A DNA stretch of 64,000 bases from UBA6614 sp002433235. GTDB taxonomy: Bacteria; Verrucomicrobiota; Verrucomicrobiia; Limisphaerales; UBA1100. The position numbers were made by a program, and so were the translations under genes. Shown in pieces: positions 33,335 to 41,410 of this stretch (position 1 is its first letter; each line of letters starts with the position of its first letter). The stretch covers positions 1 to 64,000 of the forward strand of contig DJHS01000153.1 in assembly GCA_002433235.1 (NCBI GenBank), written 5' to 3'. The notes under the pieces are model-generated. The model had not been told where the DNA came from and made no database searches. It was given only the letters and a program-made list of their open reading frames with translations.

Positions 33335-34366
33335 ATGCTCGATGAATTGACCGCCCAGTTAAACACCGGCACCGACCTTGACCCCGCACAGTGCGAGGTC
33401 GCCGTGGAGCAACTCACCACCGAGGATATTCCCGCGGAGTCCAAGGCCGAATTCCTCACCGCCCTGGCCACCAAGGGCGAGACCGCCAGCGAACTCGCCG
33501 CCTTCGCTACCAATTTGCGCGGGAGAGCCACGCCTGTGCCCTTCGATGGAGCCACCACTCAGGAACTGCTCGATGTCTGCGGCACTGGCGGCGACGGTCT
33601 GAACACCTTCAACATCTCCACCACCGTTGCCCTCCTCTGTGCCGCCGCAGGTGTCCCCGTAGCCAAGCACGGCAACCGCGCCATCACCAGCAGGAGTGGC
33701 AGTGCCGATGTCCTCGACGCACTCGGCATCCCCACAACCCTTTCGCCCGCCGAAGCCGCCACTGCCATTCAGGAAAAGAATTTCGCCTTTCTCTTCGCTC
33801 CGCTCTATCACCCTGCCTTTAAACACATCGCCCCCGCCCGCAAACTCTGCGCCGAGCGCGGCCAACGAACCCTGTTCAATTTCCTCGGCCCCCTGCTCAA
33901 CCCCGCCCGCCCCACCGCACAACTCATTGGAGTCCCTCGCGCGGAACTCTGCGTCCCCATGGCCTCTGTCCTGAAGAATCTCGGAATTCGCCGTGGCATG
34001 GTTGTCAGCGGTGCCGCCGGTGAACGCCGCATGGACGAACTCTCGCCGCTGGGCGAAACCGCCATCGCCGAGTTTTATCAGGACCGTGCCATGGCTGAAT
34101 CCGTGTGGTCCCCCGCAAACCTGACTCTCTCCCCCATGACCCTGAACGATCTTGCCGGCGGCGATGCCGAGGCCAACGCCACCCTCACCCGCGCGGTTTT
34201 AAACGGAGAAGACACCGGCCCGCGACGCGAGGCCGTGCTCTTGAACGCAGGAGCAGCCCTGTTCGTCGCCGGCGCCGCCAGTTCCATCACCGAAGGTTGG
34301 GAATTGGCCGCTGAAGTCATCGACGACGGCCGCGCCCGCGCCAAGCTGGAGGAATTGTCCGCATGA
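33335..34366 (+). CDS. trpD: anthranilate phosphoribosyltransferase
   Basis: TrpD joins anthranilate to PRPP in tryptophan synthesis. The 343-residue protein has the GTGGDG loop (ELLDVCGTGGDGLNTFNIST), AKHGNRAITSRSGSADVLDA, FAFLFAPLYHPAFKHIAPAR, RTLFNFLGPLLNPA and the C-terminal AALFVAGAASSITEG. It is of normal length. It heads a row of four same-strand genes with 4-bp and 1-bp overlaps, though the following genes have no evident tryptophan function. No other trp gene is present. Confidence 0.97.
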   Translation: MLDELTAQLNTGTDLDPAQCEVAVEQLTTEDIPAESKAEFLTALATKGETASELAAFATNLRGRATPVPFDGATTQELLDVCGTGGDGLNTFNISTTVALLCAAAGVPVAKHGNRAITSRSGSADVLDALGIPTTLSPAEAATAIQEKNFAFLFAPLYHPAFKHIAPARKLCAERGQRTLFNFLGPLLNPARPTAQLIGVPRAELCVPMASVLKNLGIRRGMVVSGAAGERRMDELSPLGETAIAEFYQDRAMAESVWSPANLTLSPMTLNDLAGGDAEANATLTRAVLNGEDTGPRREAVLLNAGAALFVAGAASSITEGWELAAEVIDDGRARAKLEELSA

Positions 34367-34827
34367 ACCCGGCACCGCCCGTGCTGAAACCCTCGCCTTG
34401 GCGGCGCTGGGCGTGGGCGCTGGTGGTGATTCCCGTTGGCCTCGCCGTCTGGTTGCTCGGCGCGAATGACCCGGTGGAAACAAAAATTTATCCCCCTTGC
34501 GGCTTTCACAAGGCCACCGGCCTGCTCTGTCCCGGCTGTGGCGGACTGCGCTCCACTCACCACCTCGCCAACGGGCGGCTGGGGCAGGCGTTCCAAAACC
34601 ATCCAGGCTTCGTTCTGGCGCTGCCCTTCCTGCTGCCTCTGGTCTCCGTGTGGATATGGCACCGCGTCCGAAACGATGAGGAAACGCTCCGGACACGAAT
34701 GATCTATGATCGGGCGTTAAAAATGGCGCTCATCCTCTTTTTCGTGCCGGCCCTGCTGCGAAACTTGCCCGGGCCATTCCAAAACTTCGCGCCACCACCG
34801 GTGGCAAAAGTCGCCCCATCCAAGTAA
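34363..34827 (+). CDS. DUF2752 membrane protein
   Basis: This is a 154-residue protein with two or three membrane segments (WAWALVVIPVGLAVWLLG; FVLALPFLLPLVSVWIW; ALILFFVPALL). The DUF2752 signature is present: CGFHKATGLLCPGCGGLRST, followed by HHLANGRLGQAFQNHPGF. The family's function is unknown. It overlaps trpD by 4 bp and the next gene by 1 bp. Confidence 0.85.
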   Translation: MNPAPPVLKPSPWRRWAWALVVIPVGLAVWLLGANDPVETKIYPPCGFHKATGLLCPGCGGLRSTHHLANGRLGQAFQNHPGFVLALPFLLPLVSVWIWHRVRNDEETLRTRMIYDRALKMALILFFVPALLRNLPGPFQNFAPPPVAKVAPSK

Positions 34828-35363
34828 TGCCGCGATACACCATCATTGGCAGCGACGACCGCGAATACGGCCCCATCAGCCTCGATCAGGTGCGTGCCTG
34901 GATTCGCGAGGGGCGCGCGGATGAAAATACCCGCGTGCGCCCCGAGGGTTCACAGCAATGGACGGTCCTGGGCGAGCTTTCTGAATTCGCCGAACTGCTT
35001 GGCATTGCCCCTCCGAAAACCCCAGGCTTGCCGTCCCTTCCCGTCCCCAAGCGGAAACCGGCCGAGCTCAAGCCTCCCCCCGGACAACAAGTGGAGGCAC
35101 CCACAACCAGCAACCCATGGGCGGGCGTGAGTCTGGCCTTTGCAATCGGGGCCATGACTTGTGGCTGTGGGCATCCCCTGTGCTGGGGAGTGTTCGCCGG
35201 ACTGGGCATTGCCACCTCGCTCATGGCCTTGAACCAAATCAAACTCAATCCCGGCCAGCGTGGCGCGGGCATGGCCAAGATATCGCTGGCCATGTCGGTG
35301 GCCAGCCTGCTGCTGTTCATCCTTGCCATCGGCGCAGTGGCGAGCCTCCTGCCCCAGAAGTAA
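34827..35363 (+). CDS. GYF_2 domain protein with DUF4190-like membrane region
   Basis: This 178-residue protein has an N-terminal GYF_2-type domain (residues 1-55: YTIIGSDDREYGPISLDQVR, with W45 in SQQWTVLGELSEF), a Pro-rich linker, and two C-terminal membrane helices (GVSLAFAIGAMTCGCGHPLC; LAMSVASLLLFILAIGAVAS) with an intervening ALNQIKLNPGQRGAGMAK, as in DUF4190 proteins. GYF domains bind Pro-rich peptides. A second GYF_2 protein occurs at 39398. Function unknown. Confidence 0.8.
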   Translation: MPRYTIIGSDDREYGPISLDQVRAWIREGRADENTRVRPEGSQQWTVLGELSEFAELLGIAPPKTPGLPSLPVPKRKPAELKPPPGQQVEAPTTSNPWAGVSLAFAIGAMTCGCGHPLCWGVFAGLGIATSLMALNQIKLNPGQRGAGMAKISLAMSVASLLLFILAIGAVASLLPQK

Positions 35364-35374
35364 TCCATGACCGC

Positions 35375-35779
35375 ATGAATGATGCACTGACCAAGGCCAA
35401 GGCGACGCGCTGCCTGCTGATGAACCTGTTCCTCCTCCCCGGCGCGGGTTCACTGAAAGGTGGCCGCCGCATGGCCGGCACGTGGCAATTGTTGTTGCTG
35501 GTCATTGGCACCCTGATGATCGTCCCCATGCTGCTCGAGGCTATCAACCAGTTCTTGAGCCTGTATAAAGGCATCGCCGACATGGCTGAGACTGGAACCG
35601 GCGATGTGCCACAATCTCTGGAGGGACTACAGGAAACCCTCCTCTCCGTCTGGAGCAAACACGCCGGCCTGACACTGGGAGGAATTGCACTGACCATGGC
35701 ATCTTGGATCTGGGGGTTCTTTACTGGGTTTTCTCTGATGACCGAAGCAGCAGAGCGGGAGGTAAAAAGTCAAAATTGA
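35375..35779 (+). CDS. hypothetical membrane protein, 134 aa
   Basis: This small protein has three predicted membrane segments (CLLMNLFLLPGAGSLKGGRR; WQLLLLVIGTLMIVPMLLEA; TLGGIALTMASWIWGFFTGF) and a charged end. The ATG at 35375 lies 11 bp after the GYF_2 gene stop. The LFLLPGAGSLKGGRR segment suggests a re-entrant or TM2-like hairpin. It is probably part of the trpD-linked transcript. No family recognised. Confidence 0.65.
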   Translation: MNDALTKAKATRCLLMNLFLLPGAGSLKGGRRMAGTWQLLLLVIGTLMIVPMLLEAINQFLSLYKGIADMAETGTGDVPQSLEGLQETLLSVWSKHAGLTLGGIALTMASWIWGFFTGFSLMTEAAEREVKSQN

Positions 35780-35832
35780 TGCGCAGTCACGAACCTTTTG
35801 AATTTTAACCTGTGGCTTTGCCTTTTTACCTT

Positions 35833-36710
35833 CTACTTTTGACTCCCCCTCCCTGTCTCCCGAAACTGGTGTGTCACCTGCGATACCACTTCCCTCTGCG
35901 GCCGAATGTCCGTACTGATGATAATGTCCGCCTGCCGGTAATACGGCTCCCGGNNNNNNNNNNNNNNNNNNNNNNNNNNNNNNNNNNNNNNNNNNNNNNN
36001 NNNNNNNNNNNNNNNNNNNNNNNNNNNNNNNNNNNNNNNNNNNNNNNNNNNNNNNNNNNNNNNNNNNNNNNNNNNNNNNNNNNNNNNNNNNNNNNNNNNN
36101 NNNNNNNNNNNNNNNNNNNNNNNNNNNNNNNNNNNNNNNNNNNNNNNNNNNNNNNNNNNNNNNNNNNNNNNNNNNNNNNNNNNNNNNNNNNNNNNNNNNN
36201 NNNNNNNNNNNNNNNNNNNNNNNNNNNNNNNNNNNNNNNNNNNNNNNNNNNNNNNNNNNNNNCCCCCTGCCGGTAATACGGCTCGCGCGCGTCCAGCAGT
36301 TCACGAATGCGCGCTTGGGGATCAGGATCATTTAAGAGGGGGCGATGCGTCTGGCCGCGGCACCTTTGCCAGATGGTTTCCGGATTGGCCCAAAGGCAGA
36401 CCACCAGCGAGTGAGCCCTCAAGGCTTCCACGTTGGCGGGATCCGCCACCAAGCCGCCACCGGTGGCAATGACCAGCTTCTCCCGCTGGGCCAGACCGGC
36501 CACCACGTCGCGTTCCATCCGGCGAAATTCCTCCTCCCCAGACTGGCTGAAAATCTCCGGAATGGACACCCCTGCCTGATCTTCAATCAGTGCATCGGTG
36601 TCCACGAACTCAAAGTGCAAATCCCGCGCCACCTGCCGGCCGACCGTCGACTTGCCCGTGCCCATGAACCCCACGAGAGCCAGATTCCGTATGTCGCGCG
36701 CCGCGTCCAT
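35833..36710 (-). CDS. aroK: shikimate kinase, split by a false assembly gap
   Basis: This enzyme phosphorylates shikimate at O3 in aromatic amino-acid synthesis. The right part shows Walker A LVGFMGTGKSTVGRQVARDL, the shikimate-binding FVDTDALIEDQAG and EEEFRRMERDVV, ATGGGLVADPANVEAL and THRPLLNDPDPQARIRELL. The left part continues EPYYRQADIIISTDIRPQ and ends at the stop 35833-35835. Nineteen bases (35931-35949) are repeated at 36266-36284; merging them removes all 309 N and yields an intact 543-bp, 180-residue gene. The ATG at 36710 is preferred; a TTG at 36728 adds six residues. Confidence 0.93.
35954..36262. other. assembly gap (309 N) within aroK
   Basis: This is a run of undetermined bases. 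The 19-base sequence next to it on the left recurs on the right, and collapsing the two restores aroK in frame, so the gap length is probably an artefact of scaffolding. Confidence 0.9.
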
Positions 36711-36799
36711 CGCAATTGCATAGCCCAACGAGCAGGGGAAGGCACGCGGTTTGTTGAATTTGCTTGTTTGCGGGACACCGCCCCAACCATCATCAGCCC

Positions 36800-38590
36800 G
36801 TGGCGAGCACCATCGAGGCAGGGGAAACTATCTTCCGCGGCATTGGCGTGTCGCCGGGCGTGACGCAGGGGAAAGTCTTGGTGCTTGAGAAGGGTCAAGA
36901 GGAACGCCCTCGGCGCCGGCCCATTCCCGCCAAACAGGTGGAGTCGGAGCTGAATCGCCTGGAGGCCGCCCTTACCAAGACGCGCGGCGAGCTGCGTACC
37001 ATTCGCGACTCTGTCCGCGCGCGCCTTGGCGCCAGTGACGCCCAGATTTTTGACGCCCACCTGCTGGTGCTCGACGATCCCGTGCTCATAGATCAGGTGA
37101 CGCAGATGATCCGCGATGAATCCATCAATGCGGAGTATGCCTTTTACACCTTCATTGGCGAATACACTCAGGCCCTCTCCGAGGTTCAGGATGATTACCT
37201 GCGCGAACGCGTAGCGGACATTCGGGACGTAGCCGATCGTGTGCTGGGCCACCTGACCGGCCGCGATCACGCCATCGACCTCGAACACCTCGAAGATCCC
37301 TGCATCATCATCAGCCACGAGTTGACCCCCGGCCACACCGCGCAACTGGACCGCGCCAAGGTGCTCGGCTTTGCGACCGACGTGGGCGGCAAAACCTCAC
37401 ACACCGCCATCATGGCCGGCAGCCTGCGCATCCCCGCCGTGGTCGGCCTGCGCAATGCCTCGCGCGAAATCACCACCGGCGCCCACGCCCTGCTTGACGG
37501 CTTGAATGGCCTCATCATCGTCAACCCCACCGATCAGACCCTCTTCGAGTACGGCCAACTCACCCGTAAGCGCGAGGACCTCCAGACACGCTTGGCCGAG
37601 ATCAAGGACAGCCCCGCCATTACCCTCGACGGCCAGCACATCACCCTCTCCGCCAACGTCGAACAAATCAGCGACACCGCTGCCGTGCTCGACTGCGGTG
37701 CCGAGGGCGTGGGACTGTTTCGCACCGAGTACCTTTTCCTCGATCGCGACACGGCCCCTACCGAGGAGGAGCAATACCTCTCCTACCAGAAAGTTGCCAC
37801 GGCCGTGGCCCCGCAGACCGTCATCTTCCGCACACTCGACATCGGCGCCGACAAGCTTGCCGGCGCTTGGACCGGCACCAGCGAAACCAACCCCTTCCTG
37901 GGCTGGCGCGCCATTCGTTTTTGCCTTCAGGAAACCGCCATCTTCAAGGCCCAGCTACGCGCCATCCTCCGCGCCAGCACGGAAGGCAACGTCAAGGTCA
38001 TGTATCCCATGATCTCCAGTGTCGATGAACTCACCGAGGCCAACAAGCTCCTCGAGGAATGCCAGGCCGAGTTGACCGCTGAAGGTCTTTCTTTCGACAA
38101 GAACATCGAGGCCGGCGTCATGATCGAAATTCCTTCCGCTGTCATGATCGCCGACGCTCTGGCCCAGCGCGCCAAGTTCTTCAGCCTCGGCACCAACGAC
38201 CTCATCCAGTACACCCTCGCCGTCGACCGCCTCAACGAGCGCGTCGCCCACATGTACGACCCCACCCACCCCGCCATGCTCAAGCTCATCCGCCTCTCCG
38301 TCGAGGCCGGCAAAAAGCACGGCATCTGGACCGGCATCTGCGGCGAGATGGCCGGCGATCCCGCCCTCGTCCCATTGCTCATTGGCTTGGGCGTCGACGA
38401 ACTCAGCGTGGCCCCGCCCATGCTGCCGCAAATTAAACACCTCATCCGCCACCTCAAAACCACCGAGGCCCAGGAACTTGCCCGGTCCGCACTCGAAGCC
38501 GAGGCCAGCGTGGACATCCTCGTCCGCTCGCGCGCCTTGGTGCAGCGCGTGGCCCCCGGCCTGCTCGAGAGCCAAATGGCCAGCCTTTAA
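36800..38590 (+). CDS. ptsI: phosphoenolpyruvate-protein phosphotransferase (PTS enzyme I)
   Basis: Enzyme I passes phosphate from PEP to HPr. The protein is 596 residues from the GTG at 36800 (STIEAGETIFRGIGVSPGVT). The phosphorylated His lies in VGGKTSHTAIMAGSLRIPAV. The PEP-binding C-terminal domain has EGVGLFRTEYLFLDRD, FRTLDIGADKLAGAW, NPFLGWRAIRFCL, VMYPMISSVDEL, GVMIEIPSAVMIADALAQRA and FFSLGTNDLIQYTLAVDR. All are typical. No ptsH or EIIA gene lies beside it; the gene is 90 bp from the divergent aroK and 2 bp before a nucleotidyltransferase. Confidence 0.95.
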   Translation: MASTIEAGETIFRGIGVSPGVTQGKVLVLEKGQEERPRRRPIPAKQVESELNRLEAALTKTRGELRTIRDSVRARLGASDAQIFDAHLLVLDDPVLIDQVTQMIRDESINAEYAFYTFIGEYTQALSEVQDDYLRERVADIRDVADRVLGHLTGRDHAIDLEHLEDPCIIISHELTPGHTAQLDRAKVLGFATDVGGKTSHTAIMAGSLRIPAVVGLRNASREITTGAHALLDGLNGLIIVNPTDQTLFEYGQLTRKREDLQTRLAEIKDSPAITLDGQHITLSANVEQISDTAAVLDCGAEGVGLFRTEYLFLDRDTAPTEEEQYLSYQKVATAVAPQTVIFRTLDIGADKLAGAWTGTSETNPFLGWRAIRFCLQETAIFKAQLRAILRASTEGNVKVMYPMISSVDELTEANKLLEECQAELTAEGLSFDKNIEAGVMIEIPSAVMIADALAQRAKFFSLGTNDLIQYTLAVDRLNERVAHMYDPTHPAMLKLIRLSVEAGKKHGIWTGICGEMAGDPALVPLLIGLGVDELSVAPPMLPQIKHLIRHLKTTEAQELARSALEAEASVDILVRSRALVQRVAPGLLESQMASL

Positions 38591-38592
38591 AA

Positions 38593-39339
38593 ATGCAGCT
38601 CATCATCCTCGCCGCCGGCTACGCCACCCGGCTCCTGCCTCTCACCCGTGACACCCCCAAGCCGCTTCTCCCCGTGGACGGCCGCCCCATGCTCGAGCAC
38701 GTCCTCGAGGCCGCCGCGCCCATCCCCGGCATCCAGCGCGCCATCGTCGTCACCAACCACCGTTTCGCCCCCCAATTCGAAGCATGGGCAAAAAACACGC
38801 TATCCCCTTTCCCCTGCGCCATCCTGAACGACGGCACCACCAGCAATGAAGACCGCCTCGGTGCCATCGGTGATCTTCACAAGGCCCTGGTAGATTTTGC
38901 CATCGACGAAGACATCACCGTTTTAGCCGGCGACAACCTGTTCACCCAACCCCTCACCGGCTTTGGCGAATTTTGCGCCACCCACGCCACTCCCTGTCTG
39001 GGCGTCTATGACGTGGGATCGCTCGAGGAAGCCGCCAAGTACGGCGTCGTGGACACCAATGCCGAGGCCCGCATCACCAGCTTCGAAGAAAAACCCGCCG
39101 CCCCCAGAAGCACCCTCATTGGCATCGCCCTTTACCATTATCCCCGCGCCGTCCTGCCCGAGATCACCCGTTACCTGGCCGAAGACAACAACCCCGACCA
39201 ACCCGGCCGCCTTATCCAATGGCTGTACCCACAGCGCCCCGTCCACGCCTGGCCCGTCCCCGGCCAATGGCTCGACATCGGCTCCCACGAAACCCTCGCC
39301 GAAGCCCGGGAGATATTCGGGAACAAAGCCCAAGCCTGA
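38593..39339 (+). CDS. sugar-1-phosphate nucleotidyltransferase
   Basis: This 248-residue enzyme of the NTP_transferase (RmlA/GalU/GlmU-N) family transfers a nucleotidyl group to a sugar 1-phosphate. The signature is IILAAGYATRLLPLTRDTPK with PLLPVDGRPMLEHVLEA. Later segments are DITVLAGDNLFTQPLTGFGE, YDVGSLEEAAKYGVVDTN, ITSFEEKPAAPRSTLIGIAL and QWLDIGSHETLAEAREIFG. It lacks a left-handed beta-helix. The base and sugar cannot be fixed from sequence. It is directly downstream of ptsI (2 bp). Confidence 0.88.
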   Translation: MQLIILAAGYATRLLPLTRDTPKPLLPVDGRPMLEHVLEAAAPIPGIQRAIVVTNHRFAPQFEAWAKNTLSPFPCAILNDGTTSNEDRLGAIGDLHKALVDFAIDEDITVLAGDNLFTQPLTGFGEFCATHATPCLGVYDVGSLEEAAKYGVVDTNAEARITSFEEKPAAPRSTLIGIALYHYPRAVLPEITRYLAEDNNPDQPGRLIQWLYPQRPVHAWPVPGQWLDIGSHETLAEAREIFGNKAQA

Positions 39340-39397
39340 TTTCTGGATACCGGCTTGATCGGCACCGCCTTGGGAATATCTTAAAGTGGCCCGGGGG

Positions 39398-41371
39398 ATG
39401 AGGGGTTGCTTTAGTGCGCGTGTGGATTTTTGGGTCCATCGCGAGGGGGTAAATTACGGTCCATTCACTGCCGACCAGTTGCAGGCCGGGCTGGCGTCCG
39501 GAAATTTGTTGCCCACGGATTTCTGCAAGCGGGCCGACCACGCCGATTGGTCCACCGTGGCTGCCTGTCTGCCCTCCCCGAAGCCCCAGCCTGAGCCGGA
39601 AGCCGCACCCGCCGGACCTTCTCTTTTGCCCGCCTACATTGGCGCGGCGGTTATTCTTGGTGGCCTTGTGGCCGGCTGGTGGCTTGTGCGGGATGAAACC
39701 CACATGCCGGTGCCCGCGCCGCCCAAGGCGGCCACCCAAACCGACAACACGACCAACGCCCCGCCCAAGCCGGCCACCAACCGTGTCCAAACCGCCAAGG
39801 CCGAGCGGCTCCCTCGATCCGTGCCCGGTCATTCGCGGCACATTCCTACCAACGCCCTCGCCGTGTTGACCCTTCATGCCGAGGATCTCCTGCGCAAGGC
39901 TGGACACGAACAACCACTGGATATCCCCCTGCTGGCCGGACACAAGGAGGCCATTTCGGAAATGAGCCCTTTCCTGTCCGGGTTGTTGCGCGATCCCGAG
40001 TCCACGGGCATTGATTTCAAACAACCGCTGCACCTGTTCCTCCAGCATCATCCACCCGAGGGTGTGGAGGCCCCGGGCTTTTCACCTCTTCTTGGCGTGG
40101 TGGCCGCCGTGGCTGACGCCAACACGGTGGAGGGTGCCATGGCCGAGGTCATCGAACTGCGCCTCGGCGGCTTCGGGCGGCAGATGATGGATTCGCTTAA
40201 GGTCGAGAACGGTTGGCGCATTTTAAACACCAACCGGCTGCCCTTGGCCTTTGCCTTCAATGATGAGGCCCTCGTGCTTGTGCTGCGGGAAAATCCGCGG
40301 CCCGGCGAATCACTGGCGAAGCCGCTGCTGGCCGCCCTGGAATCTGACGGGGGACTGCCCGGCGCACACTTGGATTTCAAGCGGCACCTGACCGAATGGA
40401 CGGATGCCGCCTTGTGGTGGGATGCCCTCCGCACCCGCGCCGTGCTGACCCAGACCGATGCCAGTCTGCACGCACTGATATCGGGCCTCACCTCCGCGCC
40501 CACGCTTTCCGCCGGTGTATTCTTTGATGAAGGCGAGGCGGTCTTCTCCTTTCACCAGCAGGAACCCGGCCCGGCCATCCTGAAATCCAACGGCCTGCCC
40601 GAGTCGTTGACCGGCCTGGTCTCGGCCAATGCCGTCTTGGCCGGCGGACTCTCACTGGACATGACTGCCATTCGAGAACGACTTGCCGGCTTGCCCGCGC
40701 AAATCGGGGCACAATTCGACCTGACGCCGGAACGAATTGACGAGATTCTGCACGCCGCCACCGGTCTAACTTGGAAACAACTGCTCGACCTGCCCGCGGG
40801 CGATGCGCTGGCCGTGGTGCCCGAGTTGCGCCAAGACACCGAAGGAGACTTGCGGCCCGCGTTGATTGTGGCCGTCAACCTCGCCAGTTCCAACTTGGGC
40901 GGCCGCCTGCTGGAACAACTCGAATCCACCGGTGTCACTCAGGCGTTGTCCGCGCAAAACCTCGTACTCATTTTAAAGGACGACCAGTTGTTCCTCACCA
41001 CGTTCGAGCAGCAAGTGACCGCGCAACTGGGCAAGGTGACCAATCCCGTGGCGGGCGTGCGGAAGGAAATGCTTCAGGCCGGCGGCTTGGCCGGCTGGCT
41101 GGACGTGGCGAGCGTCCGAAATGCCGTGCAATCCCTCGGCGCTTCACCGGCCCTGCTGGAAGCCATGGATGCCTTCAAGGAAGCACGCTTCACCGGCACC
41201 AACAGCGATGGCGGGCTCCGCCTGGAACTCGCCTTCAAGCTGGCGGATCCCGAGGCAGGCAGTTTGGCTGCCTCGCTGGATCTCGCCGCGGAACTGGCCG
41301 CCTTGGCCTCGCCCGCGCCCTCCGCCGCCGTGCCTGCACCCGCGCCACCCACCATCGACACGCCGGAATAA
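39398..41371 (+). CDS. GYF_2 domain plus large DUF4836-like anchored protein
   Basis: This protein has about 657 residues. It begins with a GYF_2-type domain (VDFWVHREGVNYGPFTADQL to DHADWSTVAACL), then a membrane helix (LLPAYIGAAVILGGLVAGWWLV), a Pro/Thr/Lys linker, and a large extracytoplasmic region starting IPTNALAVLTLHAEDLLRKA and GIDFKQPLHLFLQHH. That opening resembles DUF4836/DUF3352-type repeat proteins. The next gene encodes a protein of the same general plan. The start could also be GTG 39386 or GTG 39422. Function unknown. Confidence 0.75.
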   Translation: MRGCFSARVDFWVHREGVNYGPFTADQLQAGLASGNLLPTDFCKRADHADWSTVAACLPSPKPQPEPEAAPAGPSLLPAYIGAAVILGGLVAGWWLVRDETHMPVPAPPKAATQTDNTTNAPPKPATNRVQTAKAERLPRSVPGHSRHIPTNALAVLTLHAEDLLRKAGHEQPLDIPLLAGHKEAISEMSPFLSGLLRDPESTGIDFKQPLHLFLQHHPPEGVEAPGFSPLLGVVAAVADANTVEGAMAEVIELRLGGFGRQMMDSLKVENGWRILNTNRLPLAFAFNDEALVLVLRENPRPGESLAKPLLAALESDGGLPGAHLDFKRHLTEWTDAALWWDALRTRAVLTQTDASLHALISGLTSAPTLSAGVFFDEGEAVFSFHQQEPGPAILKSNGLPESLTGLVSANAVLAGGLSLDMTAIRERLAGLPAQIGAQFDLTPERIDEILHAATGLTWKQLLDLPAGDALAVVPELRQDTEGDLRPALIVAVNLASSNLGGRLLEQLESTGVTQALSAQNLVLILKDDQLFLTTFEQQVTAQLGKVTNPVAGVRKEMLQAGGLAGWLDVASVRNAVQSLGASPALLEAMDAFKEARFTGTNSDGGLRLELAFKLADPEAGSLAASLDLAAELAALASPAPSAAVPAPAPPTIDTPE

Positions 41372-41410
41372 GCTTCTCCATCCAGCGCTGGTTCTGGCAG
41401 ACTGCGGCTC

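Noticed and set aside
33288..33389. N-terminal extension of the threonylcarbamoyl-AMP synthase
   Set aside because: It would run over the divergent trpD start and its promoter and the residues look random.
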